Notes under the pieces: model-generated
Told to the model about the DNA's origin: nothing
Seen by the model: only the letters and a program-made list of their open reading frames with translations
Databases searched by the model: none
Translations under genes and position numbers: made by a program
Part shown: positions 23,740 to 28,190 of the stretch, piece after piece
Numbering within the stretch: the stretch's first letter is position 1
How the letters are laid out: the number at the start of each line of letters is the position of its first letter
Assembly: GCA_034933145.1 (NCBI GenBank)
Contig: JAYFOA010000105.1
Location: 1 to 28,190, forward strand
Reading direction: 5' to 3'
Length of the DNA: 28,190 bases
Origin: UBA4644 sp034933145
GTDB lineage: Bacteria > Bacillota > Clostridia > Oscillospirales > Butyricicoccaceae

Positions 23740-24645
23740 ATGATCATTCATTCCGTCTGGGAAGTGGTTCAGGCCGAGGCGGCCGCCGTTACGGGAAAAC
23801 TGGGGGTGTGCTTTACAGACCTGAAAACAGGGGAGCGTTGTTCCCTGCATGGGGATGAACCATTTCCTTCCGCCAGCGTCTTTAAAATATTTGTTTTGGC
23901 GGAGCTGTTTCGGCAGGCGGCGGCAGGGCGCTTTGATCTCGACGACCGTTACCCCCTCCGGGAGGAAGATAAATCGGAGGGAAGCGGCGTTTTGCAGCTG
24001 CTGGCTGCGGGAATGGAGCCGACGCTCCGCGACTATGCAACGCTGATGATGATTTTATCTGATAATACTGCCGCGGATTTTCTGTTTAGGCTGACCGGAA
24101 AAGAAAACATCCGTGAAAATGTTTTGAAACCGCTTGGGCTTGTGAAGACAAAATGCGACCTGACCTGCTCCGATCTGATTTCCATATGCTATCAGATGCA
24201 GCCGGGACAGAATCTGCACGCACGAATTGGCGGAGATTCGCCGTTTCTCCTCAATACCGCACCCTATATCGGCGCGCTGCCCGAAAATGACGAGACCTCT
24301 CCTCACGATGTTTCCGCTCTGCTGGAGCGCCTATATCTTGGAAAGTGGATTGATCGGAAAGCCGACACAGAAATGCTGGAGATTATGAAGCGCTGCCAGA
24401 CGAATGCCCGCATCCCCAAATACCTGCCGAAAGGAACAGCGGTCGCACATAAGACGGGAACAATGGACAGGGTTGCCAACGACGCCGGAATTATCTATAC
24501 CCCGGAAGGGGACTACATTTTATCTATGTTCTATAACGGGAACATGGCGTCGGAGCAGGAATATCTGTCGAATGACCATAATTTTGTAGGCGATGAGCTG
24601 CTGGCGCGGCTATCCCAAAAAATTTATGACATCTATACAGCATAG
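23740..24645 (+). CDS. Cytoplasmic class-A beta-lactamase-fold serine hydrolase
   Basis: 301 aa with the three marks of the penicillin-recognising fold in the right order and spacing: SVFK (nucleophile Ser about 46, Lys 49), SDN (about 107-109) and HKTGT (about 238). The segment AHKTGTMDRVANDAGIIY is typical of class A. There is no signal peptide or membrane anchor, which is unusual because beta-lactamases and penicillin-binding proteins act outside the cell. I do not see the ExxLN omega-loop motif that carries the deacylating Glu, so antibiotic hydrolysis is doubtful. Placed after a D-aminoacylase and beside a peptide importer, an intracellular D-peptidase or esterase is more likely (inference). 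An AAGGGG site precedes the ATG; a bidirectional terminator follows. Confidence 0.88.
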   Translation: MIIHSVWEVVQAEAAAVTGKLGVCFTDLKTGERCSLHGDEPFPSASVFKIFVLAELFRQAAAGRFDLDDRYPLREEDKSEGSGVLQLLAAGMEPTLRDYATLMMILSDNTAADFLFRLTGKENIRENVLKPLGLVKTKCDLTCSDLISICYQMQPGQNLHARIGGDSPFLLNTAPYIGALPENDETSPHDVSALLERLYLGKWIDRKADTEMLEIMKRCQTNARIPKYLPKGTAVAHKTGTMDRVANDAGIIYTPEGDYILSMFYNGNMASEQEYLSNDHNFVGDELLARLSQKIYDIYTA

Positions 24646-24703
24646 AAATATAGGGAAGTCCTGTGATAAACCGGCTGCCGGGCTGTGCCCCCATATTTTT
24701 CTG

Positions 24704-24738
24704 CATAAAAAAAGACCGCCGTTTGGCGGTCTTCTTTT
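24704..24738. terminator. Bidirectional intrinsic terminator
   Basis: AAGACCGCC (24712-24720) pairs with GGCGGTCTT (24725-24733) around a GTTT loop. A CTTTT follows on the plus strand, and seven T follow on the minus strand just after the rpsR stop. It ends both the serine hydrolase and the ribosomal operon. Confidence 0.88.
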
Positions 24739-24742
24739 ATGC

Positions 24743-25018
24743 TCAGTCGGCTGTATAGGGCAGCAGGGCGATGTGCCGGGCACGTTTGATGGCCTCGGTC
24801 AGCTGACGCTGATGCATCGCGCAGGTGCCGGTCATGCGGCGGGGCAGGATCTTGCCGCGGTCGGACGTGTACTTACGCAGCTTGGCGGCGTCTTTGTAAT
24901 CGATGCACTCGACCTTGTCCACGCAGAACTGGCAGACCTTGCGCCGGCGGCGCATATCGCGGCCGGGACGCGCAGAGCGCTCAGAGCGCTCGGAGCGCGC
25001 GTTGGTCTCTCTTTCCAT
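24743..25018 (-). CDS. rpsR: 30S ribosomal protein S18
   Basis: 91 aa. It has the S18 core RRRRKVCQFC, CIDYKDAAKLRKYTSDRGKI and RRMTGTCAMHQRQLTEAIKRARHIALLPY. Cysteines in CQFC, ECIDY and GTCAMH indicate the zinc-binding (C+) form of S18 rather than the cysteine-free paralogue used under zinc limitation. A polar N-terminal leader with repeated SER motifs (RSERSERSARPGRD) is longer than in most S18 proteins. It is the last gene of rpsF-ssb-rpsR, 32 nt after ssb. Confidence 0.96.
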   Translation of the reverse strand: MERETNARSERSERSARPGRDMRRRRKVCQFCVDKVECIDYKDAAKLRKYTSDRGKILPRRMTGTCAMHQRQLTEAIKRARHIALLPYTAD

Positions 25019-25050
25019 GGTGACGGTCTCCCTTCTTCAGAAGTATTGGA

Positions 25051-25476
25051 TCAGAACGGCAGGTCGGAGTCGTCGCCGTCCAGGACGGCAAACTCGTTCC
25101 CTGAGTCGGCGCTGCTGTCAAAAGGCATCGGCGCCGTTTCGCGGGGCTGTCCGCCCTCGCGCTTGGGCTCAGCAAAATGCGCTTCGTCGGCAATGACCTC
25201 AAAGGTCCGGCGCTTCTGCCCGTTTTTATCCTCCCAGTTTCGAACCTGAATCCGGCCCGAAACTGCGACCAGCTGGCCTTTCGTAAACCATTTGGACACA
25301 AACTCAGCGGTTTTGCCCCAGGCTACGATGTCAATAAAGTCGGTCTGCTGTTCGCCGGGACGCTGAAAGGTGCGGCCAACGGCGAGGGTAAAGGATGTGA
25401 CAGAAGCTCCGCTTTGGGTCCGGCGGAGCTCGGGATCGGCGGTCAGCCGACCCATGAGGATTGCTTTATTCAGCAT
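25051..25476 (-). CDS. ssb: Single-stranded DNA-binding protein
   Basis: 141 aa: an N-terminal OB fold (MLNKAILMGRLTADPELRRT, then FIDIVAWGKTAEFVSKWFTKG and GRIQVRNWEDKNGQKR), a short variable linker, and the acidic protein-interaction tip DDSDLPF. The linker is short compared with other Firmicutes SSBs. It lies between rpsF and rpsR, the conserved order in Firmicutes, and a GGAGGATC site is next to the start. Confidence 0.96.
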   Translation of the reverse strand: MLNKAILMGRLTADPELRRTQSGASVTSFTLAVGRTFQRPGEQQTDFIDIVAWGKTAEFVSKWFTKGQLVAVSGRIQVRNWEDKNGQKRRTFEVIADEAHFAEPKREGGQPRETAPMPFDSSADSGNEFAVLDGDDSDLPF

Positions 25477-25493
25477 TTTGATCCTCCTCCGGT

Positions 25494-25784
25494 TTACTTC
25501 GCGACGATGAGTGAACGCATGATGCCTTCCGTAATGTGGAAGATACGGTCAAGCTCGGCGGGGAAATCGGGCTTGCTCTCGAATTCGGCCAGGACATAGT
25601 ACGCTTCCGGCATATCATTGATGGGATATGCCAGACGGCGCTTGCCCCATTCATCGACCTTTTCCACGGTTCCGTTCTCGGCGATCAGGCTTCTGAACTT
25701 CTCCACCAGCGCGGCGATTGCCTCATCGGTGAGAGTGGCGTTGATCAGAAAGATGGTTTCATACTTTCCTGTGACTTTCGGCAT
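25494..25784 (-). CDS. rpsF: 30S ribosomal protein S6
   Basis: 96 aa. S6 features are KYETIFLINATLTDEAI, the central GKRRLAYPINDMPEAYYVLAEFESKPD, and ITEGIMRSLIVAK at the end. The frame is open to 25865, but the ATG at 25784 with AAAGGAGGTG in front gives the family N-terminus. S6 binds 16S RNA with S18 and, by analogy with other Firmicutes, the S6:S18 complex may autoregulate this operon through the leader. I cannot assign a leader fold here. Confidence 0.96.
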   Translation of the reverse strand: MPKVTGKYETIFLINATLTDEAIAALVEKFRSLIAENGTVEKVDEWGKRRLAYPINDMPEAYYVLAEFESKPDFPAELDRIFHITEGIMRSLIVAK

Positions 25785-25849
25785 GGTTTTTGCACCTCCT
25801 TTTGGACTTATGGCCGGCAGGACATTCTGCCGACAAGGATAACATATAA

Positions 25850-25878
25850 ATATTACACAGGCCACCCGGAAAAGTCAA
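25850..25878 (-). promoter_or_regulatory. Promoter of rpsF-ssb-rpsR
   Basis: Minus strand TTGACT (25878-25873), 17-nt spacer, TAATAT (25855-25850), about 65 nt before the rpsF ATG. The leader contains the imperfect inverted repeat GCCGGCAGGACATTCTGCCGAC, a possible S6:S18 or leader hairpin. Confidence 0.75.
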
Positions 25879-25920
25879 GGAAATTTCAATTTTTATCCGG
25901 ATGGGAGCCTCAAATTCCTA

Positions 25921-25949
25921 TTGACGGCACGAAGTGCCTGTGTTATGAT
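25921..25949 (+). promoter_or_regulatory. Promoter of the YczE-like gene and tRNA-Thr
   Basis: TTGACG (25921-25926), 17-nt spacer, TATGAT (25944-25949), with a start predicted about 20 nt before the GTG start codon. It is back to back with the rpsF promoter, 42 nt apart. Confidence 0.8.
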
Positions 25950-25976
25950 ATTAAGGCATTTGGAGGAGGGCTGTTC

Positions 25977-26654
25977 GTGAAACCGATTGTTCTGCGCTTT
26001 GCGCGGCTGTTGGCGGGACTGTTTATTATGAGCGTCGGCATCACGATGGCATATCAGTCCGGCTTGGGCCTTTCTCCTTGGGATGTTCTCAATGACGGCG
26101 CATCCGCCATACTTCCGATTACGTTCGGACAGGCCAGCATTCTGATCGGGCTTGTGATTCTGGTAATCGACATGCTGCTGAAAGAACGCGTTGGTTTTGG
26201 AACTTTTATCAATATTGTCATCGTCGGAATGATCGTGGATTTGATCGTGTGGATGAATCTGATTCCCAGCTATCGCGGGGTGGAGGGCCTTGGCCAGCTT
26301 CTGCCGCGGCTGGCACTGTGTGTATTTTCGCTGATTCCCTGTGCCTATGGCATGTACTTATATATGTCCGCGCGGCTGGGTGCCGGCCCCAGAGACGGGC
26401 TGATGTGCGCCATTACCCGGCGGAGCACAAAGGTGCCGGTGGGTGCTATTCGTATCGTACTGGAAGGGCTTGCCCTGATCGGCGGCTGGCTGCTTGGCGG
26501 CCGTGTCGGATTGGGCACGATCATTCTGGTCCTCGGCAACGGGCCGGTAATGCAGCTGGTTTTTAAGCTTTGCAAATTTGAGATCAAGGATCTGCACAAC
26601 GAGACAATTCCCGAAACGCTGGCCGCTATCCGTTCCGCTTCCGCGGCCAAATAA
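25977..26654 (+). CDS. YczE/YyaS/YitT-type integral membrane protein
   Basis: 225 aa and about five membrane helices. Two similar motifs, GLGLSPWDVLNDG (near residue 30) and LGAGPRDGLMCA (near 137), suggest an internal duplication typical of the YitT/YczE group, whose transport role is not established. The start at GTG 25977 is chosen because GGAGGAGGG lies 6 nt upstream. The longer open frame reaching back to 25536 runs antisense through rpsF and its promoter and is not coding. A tRNA gene starts 10 nt after the stop and no terminator lies between, so both are probably on one transcript. Confidence 0.85.
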   Translation: MKPIVLRFARLLAGLFIMSVGITMAYQSGLGLSPWDVLNDGASAILPITFGQASILIGLVILVIDMLLKERVGFGTFINIVIVGMIVDLIVWMNLIPSYRGVEGLGQLLPRLALCVFSLIPCAYGMYLYMSARLGAGPRDGLMCAITRRSTKVPVGAIRIVLEGLALIGGWLLGGRVGLGTIILVLGNGPVMQLVFKLCKFEIKDLHNETIPETLAAIRSASAAK

Positions 26655-26664
26655 ATAGCAACAA

Positions 26665-26740
26665 GCTGGCATAGCTCAGTCGGTAGAGCAGCTGATTCGT
26701 AATCAGCAGGTCGTGTGTTCAAATCACATTGCCAGCTCCA
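26665..26740 (+). tRNA. tRNA-Thr (anticodon CGU)
   Basis: 76-nt cloverleaf: acceptor GCTGGCA pairs with TGCCAGC (26730-26736), followed by T and encoded CCA. The D-arm is GCTC/GAGC with loop AGTCGGTA. The anticodon stem GCTGA/TCAGC holds loop TTCGTAA (anticodon CGT at 26698-26700). The T-arm has GTTCAAATC. It reads ACG threonine codons. Confidence 0.96.
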
Positions 26741-26744
26741 ACGC

Positions 26745-26785
26745 AAACCCTGTAACCTTAATGGCTACAGGGTTTTTATTTTTTT
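26745..26785 (+). terminator. Intrinsic terminator after tRNA-Thr
   Basis: AAACCCTGTA (26745-26754) pairs with TACAGGGTTT (26766-26775), followed by a T-rich run to 26785. Confidence 0.92.
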
Positions 26786-26845
26786 GTCTGGCCACGTTAT
26801 CTTGCATTTTGTCTTTATTTGGTCTTTAGTTTGAAAAGTTAATAA

Positions 26846-27527
26846 GGCAACATAATAACCCCTTCCGGCACGGTGGTAAGCCTGCGGACTTATAAAAACG
26901 GGGAAATCATAAGCAATCTGGAATATGAATACGGTCTGCGGGCCAAAAGGAAAAAGATTGAAGACGAGCGCTCAGAGTATGATTACGACGCCCCGTCCCG
27001 GCTGAAGACTGCTCTTGGAGACGGACGGCGACGGCGCCGTGACCGCGGAAAACGTTTGGGGCATGCGTCTGCTGGAGCGAAAGACAGCGGAGGCGGATTA
27101 CGGCTACCGCTTTGACGGGCACGGTGATATAATAGCTCTGACGGATGAACATGGTACCGTGCTGGAGGATTATTCCTACGACCCGTACGGCGTGGATCTG
27201 TGGGAGGAAACCACCCACATCCGGAAGTGGAAGAGCGATAGCCTTACGTTGGATAACCCCTTCCGCTATTGCGGGGAATACTATGATCCAACAACAGGTC
27301 GCTTTATGCAGGAAGACATGTATTGGAATACAAAAAATCAAATATGTGGTGATAAACCTGCCCCAATAAATGGGGCACAACTTTCGGATATTTTTGCCAT
27401 CCGTCAGAGCACTGAGCTGTACATATTTGTATTGAATAATCCGGTCAGGTATATGGATAAAAGCGGAGAGGCGGTATATGCGCAAGGAGTAACTATCATG
27501 GAGTACTTACTAAGGCGTTTATACTAA
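26846..27527 (+). pseudogene. RHS repeat protein remnant, N-terminally deleted and frameshifted
   Basis: The first part (from about 26846, frame of 26873) encodes YD-repeat-like sequence: LRTYKNGEIISNLEYEYGLR and EYDYDAPSRLKTAL. The frame then breaks near 27003-27012. The following frame carries the RHS core: TDGDGAVTAENVWGMRLL, YGYRFDGHGDIIALTDEHGT, DYSYDPYG, and FRYCGEYYDPTTGRFMQED. It ends in NNPVRYMDKSGEAVYAQG. After the core motif, where polymorphic toxin domains are normally fused, only about 20 residues remain, so no toxin domain is visible. Intact RHS proteins exceed 1,000 residues and export toxins to neighbouring cells. This is a 3' fragment, probably not functional as a whole, and it lies just beyond a tRNA terminator. 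Confidence 0.85.
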
Positions 27528-27542
27528 AAACAGGAAGGATGA

Positions 27543-28019
27543 GTGAAAGAAATGCTCACTATTACAAAAAATTCTTCGTCAATGATGGTAATCGCTTATA
27601 TAGAAAATAAAACAAAAAAAGATGTGTGGCCAGTGTCTAAACCAGGAATTTATTTACGTAAAAGGAAAAATATATTATATTTATGGAGCAAAAACAAAAC
27701 TAGTATATTTGGTAGTAATCCCTATCAACGAATATTCAAGTGTGAAGTGAATGATGTAAGCGATAATGGTGGATGCGAGATTAAAGGGCACTTTGTTTTC
27801 AGGAAAGGTATTTATATAGCCCCAATTTTGTTCACGCTTTTCTATTGGATTATTTGTGTAATTGATAATACTTCTTTTAACATTCTCCCCATATTTATAG
27901 TTTTTGTTGCGCTTGGAGTTTTTTGTTTTATAGGTGCGACATGGTATGAAGAAGAAGAACATAAAATAATAAGCTTAATTAATGATATCCCGGAAAATAT
28001 ATATGGCGAGATATCATAG
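27543..28019 (+). CDS. Orphan AT-rich two-helix membrane protein
   Basis: 158 aa, not recognised. The first half is polar and basic (KPGIYLRKRKNILYLWSKNK). Two hydrophobic helices follow at about residues 92-110 and 114-131, then an acidic tail with EEEEHK. The gene is much richer in A and T than the genes to the left, suggesting separate acquisition. Its position directly after an RHS remnant is where an immunity gene normally sits, but nothing in the protein proves that role. Start GTG 27543 is 4 nt after AGGAAGG; ATG 27552 in the same frame is an alternative. A competing ATG at 27539 in another frame is only 23 codons long. Confidence 0.6.
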   Translation: MKEMLTITKNSSSMMVIAYIENKTKKDVWPVSKPGIYLRKRKNILYLWSKNKTSIFGSNPYQRIFKCEVNDVSDNGGCEIKGHFVFRKGIYIAPILFTLFYWIICVIDNTSFNILPIFIVFVALGVFCFIGATWYEEEEHKIISLINDIPENIYGEIS

Positions 28020-28075
28020 GGGTGCGGAAGGCAAACACGATAAAAAAAGAGAGACATAGGGACGGTTCATCTGTC

Positions 28076-28122
28076 TTGACAAGGAAGCACCCCCGATGCT
28101 ATGATGGGAGCGTCGGGGGTGT
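28076..28122 (+). promoter_or_regulatory. Transposase promoter overlapping a DNA hairpin
   Basis: TTGACA (28076-28081), 18-nt spacer, TATGAT (28100-28105). The same bases hold a 13-bp inverted repeat, CACCCCCGATGCT (28089-28101) with AGCGTCGGGGGTG (28110-28122), loop ATGATGGG, one G-T wobble. The right arm contains the ribosome site GGGGGTG. Confidence 0.7.
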
Positions 28123-28126
28123 ACTT

Positions 28127-28190
28127 ATGCCAAGAACTGCAAGGGAAAAAAGCGGGAGCGGGATTTATCATGTGATGCTGCGCGGAATCA
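28127..28190 (+). CDS. REP-associated tyrosine (Y1) transposase, 3' partial
   Basis: Only 21 codons lie in the window: MPRTAREKSGSGIYHVMLRGI. This matches the very characteristic N-terminus of the IS200-like Y1_Tnp/REP-associated tyrosine transposases, single-strand-specific HUH enzymes. GGGGGTG is 5 nt upstream. The flank at 28051-28076 carries AGGGACGGTTCATCTGTCTT, which resembles the short GGGACGGTTC repeats seen near such genes in Firmicutes (from memory). The catalytic HUH and Tyr lie beyond the window. Confidence 0.85.
   Translation, partial: MPRTAREKSGSGIYHVMLRGI

Noticed and set aside
27539..27610. Alternative ATG frame MSERNAHYYKKFF before the orphan gene
   Set aside because: It looks protein-like but stops after 23 codons and has no space for a ribosome site; a frameshift in the A-rich run at 27606-27621 is possible but unproven.
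1..28190. CRISPR arrays, phage genes, rRNA
   Set aside because: No regularly spaced repeats, phage structural genes or rRNA signatures were seen.

Overview
The window looks like a chromosomal segment of an anaerobic Gram-positive bacterium of the class Clostridia, probably near the Oscillospirales. This is inferred from several signs. Sigma-A type promoters (TTGACA/TATAAT-like) and strong AAGGAGG ribosome sites are common, and GTG/TTG starts occur. There is an SLH-domain exported protein, a YczE/YitT-type membrane protein, a DUF4438 protein, and an rpsF-ssb-rpsR operon whose S18 keeps cysteines. No 16S rRNA or other strict taxonomic marker is present.

Left part (1-9.7 kb). A 5'-truncated aldehyde dehydrogenase and a CNNM/CorC-like CBS membrane protein lie on the plus strand. 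They converge, through a bidirectional terminator, with a six-gene minus-strand polyamine operon: speD-speA-speE-speB-carboxynorspermidine dehydrogenase-nspC. The operon encodes arginine to agmatine to putrescine, plus two independent ways to make spermidine: aminopropyl transfer from decarboxylated S-adenosylmethionine, and reductive condensation with aspartate semialdehyde followed by decarboxylation. Upstream of speD is a strong promoter, then about 270 nt of highly structured RNA with a four-way junction and two potential long-range loop pairings. A perfect 13-bp intrinsic terminator follows, placed just before the speD ribosome site. This RNA is the most interesting element of the window.

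Middle part (9.8-15.1 kb). A small DUF2500-like membrane protein has an odd start region. Next is a large exported phosphodiester glycosidase with three SLH repeats. On the plus strand a DUF4438 protein and a pyridoxal/pyridoxamine kinase form a two-gene unit.

Right-middle part (15.2-24.7 kb). A dipeptide/oligopeptide ABC importer (binding protein, two permeases, two ATPases) runs into a convergent LysR-type regulator. The importer's terminator appears to be written inside the lysR coding sequence. Divergent from lysR are an N-acyl-D-amino-acid deacylase and a leaderless class-A beta-lactamase-fold serine hydrolase. Together these suggest import and intracellular processing of D-amino-acid-containing peptides, perhaps peptidoglycan fragments, under LysR control. 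The function is inferred.

Right end (24.7-28.2 kb). The conserved rpsF-ssb-rpsR operon is back to back with a YczE-like membrane protein. A tRNA-Thr(CGU) begins 10 nt after that gene and shares its terminator. Beyond the tRNA the sequence becomes accessory: a frameshifted RHS remnant, an AT-rich orphan two-helix protein, and the start of a REP-type (Y1) tyrosine transposase with a DNA hairpin over its promoter.
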